DNA from: an uncultured Adlercreutzia sp.
GTDB lineage: Bacteria > Actinomycetota > Coriobacteriia > Coriobacteriales > Eggerthellaceae
Reading direction: 5' to 3'
NCBI GenBank assembly: GCA_910585575.1
Contig: CAJUFS010000008.1
Span: forward strand, 1-62,599
DNA: 62,599 bases
Of the stretch, positions 29,958 through 38,941 are shown piece after piece. The notes below the pieces were generated by a model. That model worked only from the letters and a program-made list of their open reading frames with translations. It had not been told where the DNA came from and did no database searches. Within the stretch, counting starts at the first letter, position 1, and every line of letters begins with the position of its first letter. The position numbers and the translations under genes were made by a program.

Positions 29958-31772
29958 TTAGGCGAACAGGTCCAGATCCGGAATCTTCTCGGCGGCGTTG
30001 CCACCCGCGGCGTTGATGCCGGCCATGCGGCCGAAGGTCACGCAGCGGCCATGGCCGATGCCGGGCACGTAGGTGGGGTAGTCGCCTGCGCCGAAGAAGT
30101 CGCCGGCCGCGGAACCGCACACGTACAGGCCCTCGATGGGCTGGTCGTTGGCGTCCAGCACGTGGGTGTCCAGATCGGTGCGCAGACCGCCGCACATGGT
30201 CAGCAGGTCGGCCTCGAGCTTGCCAGCGTAGAACGGCGGCTCCAGAATCTTGCCCATCACCTCGGGACGCTTGCCGAAGTCCAGGTCTTTGCCCAGGTCG
30301 CACAGCTCGTTGTAGCGCTCGACGGTGGCCACGAAGTTCTCGGCAGGCACGCCCATCTTCTCAGCCAGCTCTTCCAGGGTGTCGGCAGTCTGAGTCAGAC
30401 CGCTCTCGATCTCGCCCTGGAGCACGATCTTCTGGGCCTCGAGGTTGTACTCGCCGCCCACGGGCTGGGTCAGCTGGCCCCACTGCAGGCCGCCGCCCAG
30501 ACCCTTGTCCATCTGCTCCTTCACCTGCTCAAGGCCGTGGGAGTCGTAGATGGTCCAGGCTTCCTTCTGCGTCTGCAGCGCCTTGGTGACCGACTTGGAC
30601 TGCGTGTTCACGTCCTCGTTCTTGAAGCGCTTGCCTTCCCAGTTCACATGCAGGAAGCCGTAGGAAGCAGCGCCGAAGTCGAGGTGCATAACGGCCGCGT
30701 GGGGCTCGGAGCGCTGCATGGCGCCGCCGATCCAGATGGCCTGCTTGTGCATGTCGCCGGTGTCGCACTCGGGCGGGTTGTAGTAGCGGGCGTCCATGGC
30801 GTAGGCGGTCATGGGGGCGTAGTACTGGAACATCTCGTCGTCGGCCGCGTAGTCGCCGGAGGCGATGATGACGGACTTGGCATTGATCTGGATGTAGTCG
30901 CCGTCGGCATTGGTGACGATGGCACCCGTCACCGGGCCCTCGCCATCGCGCACCAGGCGCTCGGACTTGGTCTCCCAGCGAATCTCGCCGCCGTTTTGGG
31001 CAATGGCGTCGTACAGAGCCGGCACCAGCACGGCGTTGCCGTACACATCACCCACGCCGGAGCCCTGGTAGAACGTGAAGTTCACCGTCTCCTCCAGCAT
31101 GCCCTCCTTGTAGAAGATGTGGGTGACCGGGTACTCGGTGTAGTCGGGGCCGTGATAGTAGCCGTCCCACAGCAGCGCCTCGAGGCCCTGGCCCTTGGCG
31201 ATGTCGTAGATCCAGTTGAAGCAGTCGCCGCTCTTGCGGGCGAACTCCCACAGCAGCGGCTCCTTCACGCGGCCCTGGGCCCAGTTGATCCAACGACGCA
31301 CCACGTGCACGTAGTCGGGCTCCTCCAGCAGGCCCTGCTTCACCAGGTCCTCCTGCACCTTGGTGTGGAAGCCGGCAATGTGAACGCCGCGGGCAACCAC
31401 CGTCTCGGGGTTCTTGTCGATGGTGATGACCTTCGCGCCCTCTTCCAGGGCAGCCAGGGTGGCGCAGCAGCCGCCCAGGCCGGCGCCGATTATCAGCACG
31501 TCGGTATCCTCGGTGCCCTTGATCTGATCCTCGGCGATGGCCTCGGGGGCAATCTCCCAGCTGTGCAGACCCTGGGTGTCGGGGCCCGCGGAAGCGCCGT
31601 TTTCGGCCATGGGCATACCGGAGCCGGTGGTGGCCAGGCTCTCGGAGCCGGAAGCTGCAGGCTCCTGGGGCGCGCAGCCGGCCAGACCGGCCATGGCGGC
31701 CGCGCCAGCGGTCACCGCGCCCATACCCAAGAATGCGCGACGGGAAAGACCGCTCTTCTTCTCTTCAGACAT
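29958..31772 (-). CDS. Tat-exported FAD-dependent reductase (fumarate-reductase flavoprotein family)
   Basis: The 604-residue protein begins with a twin-arginine signal (SRRAFLGMGAVTAG) ending in a lipobox-like LAGC, so it is probably a surface lipoprotein exported folded. The Rossmann motif is DVLIIGAGLGG, with a second FAD contact near the C terminus (GLYVCGSAAGDFFGAGDY). The usual NRLGGN segment of fumarate reductases is replaced by PTYVPGIGHGRC, which argues against fumarate as substrate. It has no heme or FMN-binding domain, so electrons must come from a partner. ATG 31770-31772 follows AGGAGGAC. It is divergent from a membrane LuxR regulator. Confidence 0.88.
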   Translation of the reverse strand: MSEEKKSGLSRRAFLGMGAVTAGAAAMAGLAGCAPQEPAASGSESLATTGSGMPMAENGASAGPDTQGLHSWEIAPEAIAEDQIKGTEDTDVLIIGAGLGGCCATLAALEEGAKVITIDKNPETVVARGVHIAGFHTKVQEDLVKQGLLEEPDYVHVVRRWINWAQGRVKEPLLWEFARKSGDCFNWIYDIAKGQGLEALLWDGYYHGPDYTEYPVTHIFYKEGMLEETVNFTFYQGSGVGDVYGNAVLVPALYDAIAQNGGEIRWETKSERLVRDGEGPVTGAIVTNADGDYIQINAKSVIIASGDYAADDEMFQYYAPMTAYAMDARYYNPPECDTGDMHKQAIWIGGAMQRSEPHAAVMHLDFGAASYGFLHVNWEGKRFKNEDVNTQSKSVTKALQTQKEAWTIYDSHGLEQVKEQMDKGLGGGLQWGQLTQPVGGEYNLEAQKIVLQGEIESGLTQTADTLEELAEKMGVPAENFVATVERYNELCDLGKDLDFGKRPEVMGKILEPPFYAGKLEADLLTMCGGLRTDLDTHVLDANDQPIEGLYVCGSAAGDFFGAGDYPTYVPGIGHGRCVTFGRMAGINAAGGNAAEKIPDLDLFA

Positions 31773-31980
31773 AGATGTCCTCCTTCTGAGATCCTCTGCC
31801 CGGTTCACAACCCGGCAGGTCGTCGGACTTCGCCTCCCTTTAAGACGAACTCCCTAAGTCCGACTGCCGTCAACGCAGCCACTTTGCATGCGGCGCCCTG
31901 GCGGATGACTTGCATTCAAGCAGAGCATCCAAAGCTTTTCGACCCGTTCACAGGGGGAAGTCCCTCCCGTCACCGCAATA

Positions 31981-31997
31981 TCCCCCTGTCAGGGGGA
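31981..31997. promoter_or_regulatory. Dyad operator candidate between reductase and LuxR genes
   Basis: TCCCCCTGTCAGGGGGA is a perfect 17-nt dyad. A further half-site, CAGGGGGA, lies at 31951-31958, 30 bases upstream. The site is in the divergent promoter region, a suitable target for the LuxR-type DNA-binding domain encoded next door. The link is inferred from position and symmetry. Confidence 0.5.
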
Positions 31998-32040
31998 GAC
32001 GATTTCGCCCCTGATCAAGGTAGTCAAATTCCGTGATGGC

Positions 32041-32046
32041 TATAAT
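32041..32046 (+). promoter_or_regulatory. -10 box of the LuxR-type regulator
   Basis: TATAAT, a perfect consensus, stands 19 bases before the ATG 32066 and after the 31981 dyad. The -35 region is weak, which fits activator dependence. Confidence 0.55.
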
Positions 32047-32065
32047 CTCCCCGGGAGGGATTTCT

Positions 32066-33532
32066 ATGAACAAGTTACTGCGACGGGAGCTTTGGATTTC
32101 GCCCGACGTATTCGGCTTTGCAGCCCACTGGGCCTGGATTTGGTGCGTCTTCTGGAGCGCGCTGTTCTACGGAGAAAGCTGGAAGCTGCCCGATTTGGCA
32201 CTGGCGCCCAGCACTCATCTCGAGCCTCTTTGGGTGGTGTCGCTCTTTATGAACGTGGTGAGTATCGGCGCACTGCTCTTCCTGGCCCGTCATCGCAATC
32301 CGCTCTCGGAGGTGCGGTGGCTGCCCTATGTGTGCGCTTTTCTCACCGCCGTGGGAACCTTCTGCATTTCGCACTTCTCCCATATTGCCTCCGCCGAGAC
32401 CGTGCCGGCGTTCTATCTTGCCGGTTCGGTGCTGACCGGCCTGGGAAGCGGCGGTATCGTTATGTTGTGGGCCGAGCGGTTTGCCGAATTGCCCTCGTGG
32501 CGGGTAGTCCACTTCTTCGTCAGCGCCACCCTTGTCGCCATACTGGTTTATTGCTTTTGCATGATCGTTCCAAGTTTCGTGGCCCAGGCACTCGCAACCG
32601 CCTTGCCGCTGGTAGGCATGGGGTTCTATCTACACCAGCGCCGTCAACTGCCCTCGGTACCGCGCAAATACCGCAACGTGCGCATTGAGGCGCGCCTTCC
32701 TGTCCTTATGATTGTGGTGGCGTTTTTCTTTGGCCTGTCCTTCGGCGCCATGAAAGCGCTCATCGCGCCGGCTGGGGACGGGTGGATCAACCTCCGTGAC
32801 GCGCTCAATATCGTCGCTATCGCCTTAGGCACGGTGGCCATCTATGTTACCTCGGCAGTGTTCAAAATGGACTTCGATCACCTTACCTACCAGGTGGCGC
32901 TGCCGCTCATGGCCGCCGGCTTTTTGTTCCTGCCTATGCACGAACCGTGGTCGGTGGTGGGCACGGCGGTGCACCAAATGGGCTACCAATACTTTTATAT
33001 TGTGCTGTGGGCGCTTTGGGCTGCCCTCGTGGCGCGCGAGCATGTGCCCGCGGCCTGGATTGCCGGGTGGGGACTGCTGGCCATCCAGGGAGGACAGCTC
33101 TTGGGCTCCATCGGCGCCGACCTGTGCCTCGTGTTCATCCATGGCGATCTGGGAAAGGCCATGCTGTCGGCCTTCGTTATCTTCGTCATTTTGTTGGTCA
33201 GCCTGTTCGTCTTCGGCAACCGATCGGCGAACACGGGCTGGGGGTTCATCAAGCCCATGGAGCAGGAGCAGGCGGAGGACTCCGCTCGCTCATTCGACGA
33301 GGCCTGCGAGGTGATAGCCCATCGCTATCGCCTGACCACCCGCGAAAACGACGTGTTTCTCCTGTTGGCCCGGGGCCGCAACCGCGCCTACATCCGCGAT
33401 GAGCTGGTGATAGGGGACGAAACGGTGAAGAGCCACATCAAGAGCATCTACCGCAAGTGCGAAGTGCATTCGCAGCAAGCGCTCATCAACCTGGTTGACC
33501 GCGAGAGGGCCGAGGAGAGGCTGGGGGAGTAG
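32066..33532 (+). CDS. Membrane-bound LuxR-family transcriptional regulator
   Basis: The 488-residue protein has about twelve hydrophobic segments (residues 10-390) resembling a small transporter-like sensor, followed by a C-terminal LuxR helix-turn-helix (about 415-485: LTTRENDVFLLLARGRNRAYI, DETVKSHIKSIYRKCEVHSQQ). It is therefore a one-component membrane regulator. ATG 32066 follows GGGAGGG. Such proteins are abundant in Eggerthellaceae beside Tat-exported flavin reductases, exactly as here, so it most likely senses the reductase substrate or redox state and controls the divergent gene. Confidence 0.9.
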   Translation: MNKLLRRELWISPDVFGFAAHWAWIWCVFWSALFYGESWKLPDLALAPSTHLEPLWVVSLFMNVVSIGALLFLARHRNPLSEVRWLPYVCAFLTAVGTFCISHFSHIASAETVPAFYLAGSVLTGLGSGGIVMLWAERFAELPSWRVVHFFVSATLVAILVYCFCMIVPSFVAQALATALPLVGMGFYLHQRRQLPSVPRKYRNVRIEARLPVLMIVVAFFFGLSFGAMKALIAPAGDGWINLRDALNIVAIALGTVAIYVTSAVFKMDFDHLTYQVALPLMAAGFLFLPMHEPWSVVGTAVHQMGYQYFYIVLWALWAALVAREHVPAAWIAGWGLLAIQGGQLLGSIGADLCLVFIHGDLGKAMLSAFVIFVILLVSLFVFGNRSANTGWGFIKPMEQEQAEDSARSFDEACEVIAHRYRLTTRENDVFLLLARGRNRAYIRDELVIGDETVKSHIKSIYRKCEVHSQQALINLVDRERAEERLGE

Positions 33533-33626
33533 GGGGTTCTCGCCCGCGCACCCATTGTCCGCAGCGTTTTCCCTCTTTCCTCTCTTACATCTTCGTATGG
33601 TTTTGGAGCGGACGCACAACATGGGG

Positions 33627-33639
33627 TACAATAGCGCCC
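33627..33639 (+). promoter_or_regulatory. -10 box placing transcription start at the phoH ATG (leaderless)
   Basis: TACAAT (33627-33632) is seven bases from ATG 33640. No Shine-Dalgarno is visible. TTGGAG at 33603-33608 could serve as -35 with an 18-base spacer. Confidence 0.55.
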
Positions 33640-34635
33640 ATGACTGAACAACAACACACATCTGAGCGGCCGTCGGCGTCTGAACACGCTCGCGTCACGC
33701 TCACCGCTCCTTCCGGGGTGGATATGGCGCTGGTGGTGGGCACCGCCGACGAGATCCTGCAGGAGCTCGAGCGCGCCTTCGCCGCACGCATCACGGTGCG
33801 CGGCGACGTGGTAATCCTCGAGGGCGACGACATCGAAGTGCAGCAGCTTACCGCCCTGTTCACCGACGTGTTCAAGCTGGTGCAGGAGGGGAGTGCCCCC
33901 GATGTGCCCTACGTGCAGCGAGCCATCGAGCTTTTGCGCCGTGCGGAATTCTCGCCCACGGCTCTGCGCGAGGACGTGCTGCTGTCCTATCGCGGCCGGG
34001 CTATCCGCCCGAAGACCGCTGGCCAAAAGCACTACGTCGACGCCATCCGCGAAAACACCGTCACCTTCGCCATCGGCCCTGCCGGCACCGGTAAAACTTA
34101 CCTGGCCATGGCCATGGCGGTGGCGGCTCTCAAGCGCAAGGAAGTGGGCCGCATCATCCTGTCACGCCCCATTGTGGAGGCGGGGGAAAACCTCGGATTT
34201 CTGCCCGGCACCCTTTTCGAGAAGGTGGATCCCTACATCCGTCCGCTCTACGACGCGCTGTATTCTATGTTCGACCAGGAGCGCGCCAACGCCCTCATTG
34301 AGAACGGCACCATCGAAATCGCGCCCTTAGCCTTCATGCGTGGCCGTACGCTCAACGACGCGTTCATCATCCTGGATGAGGCGCAGAACACCACGCCCGA
34401 GCAAATGAAGATGGCCCTCACGCGTCTGGGCTTCGGCTCGAAAATCGTCGTCACGGGCGACATCTCCCAAATTGACTTGCCCCGCGGCACCAGCGGCCTG
34501 GTTCAGGTGCGCAGCATCCTCGAGGGCATCGACGATATCGCGTTCTGCGATTTAAACGGTAAAGACGTCGTGCGCCACTCCCTGGTCGCCACCATCGTGG
34601 CCGCCTACGAGCGCGCGGCGGGAAAGGCGAAGTAG
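33640..34635 (+). CDS. phoH: PhoH-like ATPase
   Basis: The 331-residue protein carries a P-loop NTPase domain with GPAGTGKT (146-153), Walker B FIILDEAQN and a C-terminal sensor region (VVTGDISQIDLPRG), preceded by a KH-like N-terminal part. PhoH is linked to RNA metabolism, and its gene is commonly directly upstream of ybeY, as here. It heads the phoH-ybeY-dgkA-era cluster. The start is ATG 33640, apparently leaderless. Confidence 0.93.
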   Translation: MTEQQHTSERPSASEHARVTLTAPSGVDMALVVGTADEILQELERAFAARITVRGDVVILEGDDIEVQQLTALFTDVFKLVQEGSAPDVPYVQRAIELLRRAEFSPTALREDVLLSYRGRAIRPKTAGQKHYVDAIRENTVTFAIGPAGTGKTYLAMAMAVAALKRKEVGRIILSRPIVEAGENLGFLPGTLFEKVDPYIRPLYDALYSMFDQERANALIENGTIEIAPLAFMRGRTLNDAFIILDEAQNTTPEQMKMALTRLGFGSKIVVTGDISQIDLPRGTSGLVQVRSILEGIDDIAFCDLNGKDVVRHSLVATIVAAYERAAGKAK

Positions 34636-34638
34636 CCC

Positions 34639-35127
34639 ATGGAAATTCTCATCACCTACCCCTACCGCGAAGAGGACCTCACCGAAATGCCGCTGCACGA
34701 TCTGGCGCAGTTCGTGCTCGAGCGCGAAGGGAAGCCCCTGAACACCGAGGTGTCGGTCAGCTTCGTCGACAACGCCACCATCGCCGAGCTCAATGAGCGC
34801 TTCCGCAATATCGAAGGGCCCACCGACGTGCTCTCCTTCGAATGCGACAACATCGCCGACGACATCACGGCCGCCGACGGGCCGGCCTGTCCGCTCTACG
34901 AGCTGGGAGACGTCATCATCGCCCCCGACGTGGCCGAGGCCCAAAGCCAGGAATACGGCAATTCCCTCGAGCAGGAGGTCAGCCTGCTGCTGGTTCACGG
35001 CCTTCTGCATCTGTGCGGCTACGACCACATCGAAGACGACGAGGCAGAAATCATGGAGGCTCGCGAGGCCGAGCTTTTGCGCGAGTGGTCCGAGCGCAAT
35101 CTGCCCCCCATCGACGAGCGCCGCTAG
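34639..35127 (+). CDS. ybeY: Endoribonuclease YbeY
   Basis: The 162-residue metalloprotein has the zinc triad in HGLLHLCGYDH and the conserved RxxxGPTDVLSFE segment (here RNIEGPTDVLSFE). YbeY takes part in 16S rRNA 3'-end maturation and ribosome quality control. It lies three bases after phoH and is followed by dgkA and era, a conserved order. Confidence 0.95.
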   Translation: MEILITYPYREEDLTEMPLHDLAQFVLEREGKPLNTEVSVSFVDNATIAELNERFRNIEGPTDVLSFECDNIADDITAADGPACPLYELGDVIIAPDVAEAQSQEYGNSLEQEVSLLLVHGLLHLCGYDHIEDDEAEIMEAREAELLREWSERNLPPIDERR

Positions 35128-35136
35128 CGAGCATTC

Positions 35137-35634
35137 ATGACGTCTTCTGCGCACCGCGAGACTACTACACCGGAGGAGCCGGCCGAACCCGCAAGCTCTG
35201 CCGCCGCGCGTGCCGATGACGCTCGCGCCGACCACCCCGTGCGCACTGCCGCCCAGAGCCGCTCCTGCGGGGAGGGACGCTTCCCGTTGGCCTGCGCCTT
35301 TCGCTGCGCCGCCCAGGGCGTTCGCTACGCCTTCACGTCCCAGCGCAACTTGAAGATCCAGGGCGCTTTGGGGCTTGCCGCCGTGGCGCTCGGGCTCATC
35401 CTGAGGTTGAACCAGGCAGAATGGCTTGCCTTGGTGCTGTGCATCATGGTGGTGGCTACGGCAGAAATCATCAACACCGCTATCGAGTCCGTGGTCGACC
35501 TTGCCACCAGCCATTGGCACCCCTTGGCCCGCGCCGCTAAAGACGCCGGCGCGGGGGCCGTGCTCGTGGCCTCCGCAGGCTCGGTCATCATCGGCCTCAT
35601 CGTGTTCCTTCCCCATCTCGTTTCCCTTTCCTGA
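35137..35634 (+). CDS. dgkA: Diacylglycerol / undecaprenol kinase
   Basis: This is a small membrane kinase with three transmembrane helices and the family signature EIINTAIESVVDL, plus KDAGAGAVLVAS. It phosphorylates undecaprenol or diacylglycerol at the membrane. The 165-residue reading has an extra hydrophilic N terminus of about 50 residues (Ala/Glu/Arg-rich); a later start cannot be ruled out, but no better ribosome-binding site is seen. Confidence 0.9.
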   Translation: MTSSAHRETTTPEEPAEPASSAAARADDARADHPVRTAAQSRSCGEGRFPLACAFRCAAQGVRYAFTSQRNLKIQGALGLAAVALGLILRLNQAEWLALVLCIMVVATAEIINTAIESVVDLATSHWHPLARAAKDAGAGAVLVASAGSVIIGLIVFLPHLVSLS

Positions 35635-35644
35635 AAGGATCATC

Positions 35645-36598
35645 ATGGACTTGGATGCCTACTTCGCCGAGAACCCCATGGGGGGCTCATTTCCCACGAA
35701 TCCTGACTTCAAAAGCGGATTCGTCACCTTGGTGGGACGCCCGAATGCCGGCAAGTCCACGCTGCTCAACGCCATCATGGGCAAGAAGATCGCCATCACC
35801 TCGAACACCGCCCAAACCACCCGCCATCGTTTCCGCGCCGTGTACACCACTGACGAGATGCAGATGATCCTGGTGGACACCCCGGGCCTGCACAAGCCCA
35901 AGGACGCCTTGGGCGAGGAGCTGAACACCAGCGCCATCAAAGCCCTGGAGGATGTGGACGTGGTGGCCATGCTCATCGACGCGTCCAAGCCCATTGGCAA
36001 GGGCGACGAATGGGTGGCCGAGCAGGTGCGCGCCGCCAAGGGGTCGGCGAAGATCTGTGTGCTCACCAAAACCGATCTGGCCACCGATGCCCAGATCAGC
36101 GCCCAGCGCGCGGCAGCCGAGCAGCTGTGCTCTTGGGACGCTATGGTGGCGCTCTCCTCGGAAACGGGGCGCAACGTCGACGCCTTCGTGGAAGAGGTGC
36201 AGTTCCTGCTGCCCGAGGGCCCCGCGTGGTTCCCTCGCGACATGGAAACCGACCAGCCGCTGGAAGTAACCGTCGCCGAGTTCATCCGCGAGAAGGTCCT
36301 GCGCAACTTCTTCGACGAGGTGCCCCATGCCATCGGCGTGGGCATCGAGGAGATGGAGTTCGAGCCGCCGAATCTCTACCGCATCTTCGCCGTCATCTAC
36401 GTGGAGCGTGACAGCCAGAAGGGCATCATCATCGGCAAGCGCGGAGCAGCCATCAAGCGCATCGGCTCGGAGGCCCGCAAGGATTTGGAGCTTCTCCTGG
36501 GCTCGAAGGTGTTCCTCGATCTGTCGGTCAAGGTGAAGAAAAACTGGCGCCGCGATGCCAACCAGATTCGCCGCTTCGGCTATGGCGAGGGTGCCTAG
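35645..36598 (+). CDS. era: GTPase Era
   Basis: The 317-residue GTPase has G1 GRPNAGKST (31-39), the switch sequence TSNTAQTTRHR, G3 DTPGLHKP, G4 TKTD and a C-terminal KH domain (GIIIGKRGAAIKRIGSEAR). It binds 16S rRNA near the 3' end during 30S assembly. ATG 35645 follows AAAGGA. There are some 20 extra residues before the G domain. The neighbours phoH, ybeY and recO are the usual ones. Confidence 0.96.
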   Translation: MDLDAYFAENPMGGSFPTNPDFKSGFVTLVGRPNAGKSTLLNAIMGKKIAITSNTAQTTRHRFRAVYTTDEMQMILVDTPGLHKPKDALGEELNTSAIKALEDVDVVAMLIDASKPIGKGDEWVAEQVRAAKGSAKICVLTKTDLATDAQISAQRAAAEQLCSWDAMVALSSETGRNVDAFVEEVQFLLPEGPAWFPRDMETDQPLEVTVAEFIREKVLRNFFDEVPHAIGVGIEEMEFEPPNLYRIFAVIYVERDSQKGIIIGKRGAAIKRIGSEARKDLELLLGSKVFLDLSVKVKKNWRRDANQIRRFGYGEGA

Positions 36599-36740
36599 GG
36601 GGCTCCCATTTGCAGAAAGCGCCCGGACCGCCCGTTGAAATCAGCGCGCGGTCCTTTTCGTTGGTGCGCCAACGAGCAATTGTTCCTGTTTTGTTGTCGA
36701 TACGGCCTCTATGAATGACCAATCAGCGCAGCTTATAAGG

Positions 36741-36746
36741 TACAAT
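36741..36746 (+). promoter_or_regulatory. -10 box of the PASTA-domain gene
   Basis: TACAAT lies 35 bases before ATG 36782 in the only sizeable gap of the cluster, so the PASTA gene and recO may have their own promoter. The -35 is poor (TGACCA at 36716-36721, 19-base spacer). Confidence 0.4.
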
Positions 36747-36781
36747 TCCCCTCGACATGCCCATATATGAGGAGAACGTAG

Positions 36782-38929
36782 ATGAAATGCCCCCACTGCT
36801 CATTTGAGAACCGCTCCGCCGCCCCGTTCTGCGAGAACTGCGGCGAAGTGTTCCCCGTGCGCATGAATATCCCTGAAATCAAAACTCCCTCAACCGACGC
36901 CAAGCGGCGCGGCGAGGTGCTCTCCGATGTGCCGCCCATTGTTAAGGTGCCGGAAATTCCACGCCCCGAAGTGAAGCGCGCCACCCCGGAAGAGGGCGCC
37001 GCACCGCTGCCCGACCCGGTGGCCGTGCCCGACCTGTCGGGCTTTGAGCGACTGGTGGATTCCACCTATGTGCCGCCCGTTCCGCACAACTCCGCTGGTG
37101 ACACCGCCGAGCTGCCGCGCATCGAGGAGGAGTACGTCCCCCGCGCCCGCAGCTATACCTTGGGACTCGATCCCAAAGAGCAGCGCAAGCGCGACCGCGA
37201 GCAGAAGCGCTTGGAGAAGAAGTTCGTCAAGCAGCAGCAAAAAGAAGAGGTCCGCGCCGCCAAAGAGGCCGAGAAAGCCGAAAAGGCTGCGCAGAAGGCG
37301 GCCGAAGCCGAGGAGCGTCAGGCGCGCAAGGCTGCTGAGGCCGAGGAGCGCCAAGCCCGCAAGGCGGCCGAAGCCGAAGAGCGTGCCGCTCGCAAAGCCG
37401 CGGAAGAGGAAGAGCGCCAAGCCCGCGAGGCCGCCGAAGCAGAGAAGCGCGCGGCGCAGAAAGCTGCTGAGGAAGCTGCCGCGCTGGCCGCTGCCGAGGC
37501 GACACAGAACGAACTAGCCGTTGCACCAGTTTTCGAAGAATCTGTCGAAGAAGCAGGCGTCGAGCCGGCAGCGACGGCGTTTGCCGCTGAGGACGAGGCG
37601 TCGGATGCCGAGAACGCCCAGCACGTCGCCGAGGAGCCCGCAGCCCTCATGGCTGCGGCCGGCACGGTCGCTCTCGCCGAACCCGGTGTCACGGTCCAGG
37701 AAGCAGAAGAGGCGTCACTCACCCTCGCTCCTCGCAGTCGTACAGAAGAGCTTCAGACACTGGCTCCCGCCGGCGCTTCGACGACAAGCGCTGATGACAT
37801 CGCCGGTGTTGCTGCTGCGGCCCCCGCCGCATCGGGCACCCTTTCGCTGGAAAATGCCCAGGACACAGCCACCGAAGATGCCACGGACGCGCCGGCACCC
37901 GCGAAGAGCCGTTCGACCACTTCCACTTCCAACGCTTCGCACAGCACCGCTCAGCCTTCCCACGGGCGCATCAGTCGCTCGAAAAAGCCGCTGGTCATTG
38001 CTATCTGTGCCTTGGTGGTTGTCATAGCCGTGGCGGTCGCCGGAGGCACCTATTACGCCGAGCTGTGGGGCGGTCGCACCGTGCCCGACGTCGTCGGCCT
38101 GGGCCAAAACGAGGCCATCGCCGAGCTGGAGCAAAAAGTATTCGCCGTCGAGGCTACTACCGTCCCCTCGGACGAGCCGGCGGGTACAGTCATCAGCTGC
38201 GAACCGGCAGGTGGCAGCCGCGTTGAAGAGGGAAGCACCGTCGTGCTCACCGTCGCAACGCCGCGCATCGTCCCCGAAGTCAAGGGGCTCGCGCAGCAGG
38301 AAGCCGTCGACGCTCTGGCTGCAGAGGGCTTTACGGCCATCGAGTACAAGGAAAAGAAGTCCAACAAAGACGAGGGCGTCGTACTTTCCGTGAGCCCCAA
38401 GGCAGGCGAGGAGGCCAAGGCCGATACCCCCATCACGCTGACGGTTGCCGTGCCCTTCACCGTTCCGAACGTCGAGGGCAAGAGCCAGGACGAGGCCACG
38501 AAGCTGTTGGAGGATGAGGGTTACAAGGTTTCCACGGACTGGTATGTCACCGAGGACATCGAGGAGGGCACGGCCGTCTCCACCGATCCCGAGGCAGGTA
38601 CCAAACTCGACTCGGGTTCCGATGTCACGCTCTACATCGCCCATTCCCGCGGCACCGAGCTGCGTGAGTTGACCGCTTCCATTCTGCCCGGCGCCACACT
38701 CACCGTCGACAATGTCACCTACCAGGTGCAGGATGTGAAGAGCACCAGCTACCGCGGCGACGGGGAAGTGAACTACACCGTGACGGCCAAGAAGTACGAG
38801 GTGGTCACCCTGCCCTTCGGCCTGGGCGAGAAAACGTACTACGACGACAAGGTGCAGACCATCGAGGGCGGCATCGTGTGGGACGACAACAACGAGGTCT
38901 CCTACGCCAGCCCCGCCATTCGCTACTAG
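36782..38929 (+). CDS. Zinc-ribbon, coiled-coil, PASTA-domain membrane protein without kinase domain
   Basis: The 715-residue protein starts with a zinc ribbon (CPHC at 3-6, CENC at 17-20). Residues 135-240 form a charged helix with an 11-residue repeat of the type KAAEAEERQAR. A low-complexity Ala/Glu/Thr region follows, then one transmembrane helix (404-426), three PASTA domains (about 432-495, 496-559, 560-623) and a beta-rich C-terminal domain. PASTA domains bind muropeptides or lipid II, so the outside senses or contacts peptidoglycan. There is no Ser/Thr kinase domain inside, which is unusual. It sits between era and recO. Confidence 0.85.
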   Translation: MKCPHCSFENRSAAPFCENCGEVFPVRMNIPEIKTPSTDAKRRGEVLSDVPPIVKVPEIPRPEVKRATPEEGAAPLPDPVAVPDLSGFERLVDSTYVPPVPHNSAGDTAELPRIEEEYVPRARSYTLGLDPKEQRKRDREQKRLEKKFVKQQQKEEVRAAKEAEKAEKAAQKAAEAEERQARKAAEAEERQARKAAEAEERAARKAAEEEERQAREAAEAEKRAAQKAAEEAAALAAAEATQNELAVAPVFEESVEEAGVEPAATAFAAEDEASDAENAQHVAEEPAALMAAAGTVALAEPGVTVQEAEEASLTLAPRSRTEELQTLAPAGASTTSADDIAGVAAAAPAASGTLSLENAQDTATEDATDAPAPAKSRSTTSTSNASHSTAQPSHGRISRSKKPLVIAICALVVVIAVAVAGGTYYAELWGGRTVPDVVGLGQNEAIAELEQKVFAVEATTVPSDEPAGTVISCEPAGGSRVEEGSTVVLTVATPRIVPEVKGLAQQEAVDALAAEGFTAIEYKEKKSNKDEGVVLSVSPKAGEEAKADTPITLTVAVPFTVPNVEGKSQDEATKLLEDEGYKVSTDWYVTEDIEEGTAVSTDPEAGTKLDSGSDVTLYIAHSRGTELRELTASILPGATLTVDNVTYQVQDVKSTSYRGDGEVNYTVTAKKYEVVTLPFGLGEKTYYDDKVQTIEGGIVWDDNNEVSYASPAIRY

Positions 38930-38941
38930 GCGGCGCCCAGG

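Noticed and set aside
29853-32036. 727-residue plus-strand frame opposite the flavin reductase
   Set aside because: It is antisense to a gene with clear FAD motifs, Tat signal and ribosome-binding site. Its His/Gly/Val-rich composition is typical of antisense frames in high-GC genes.
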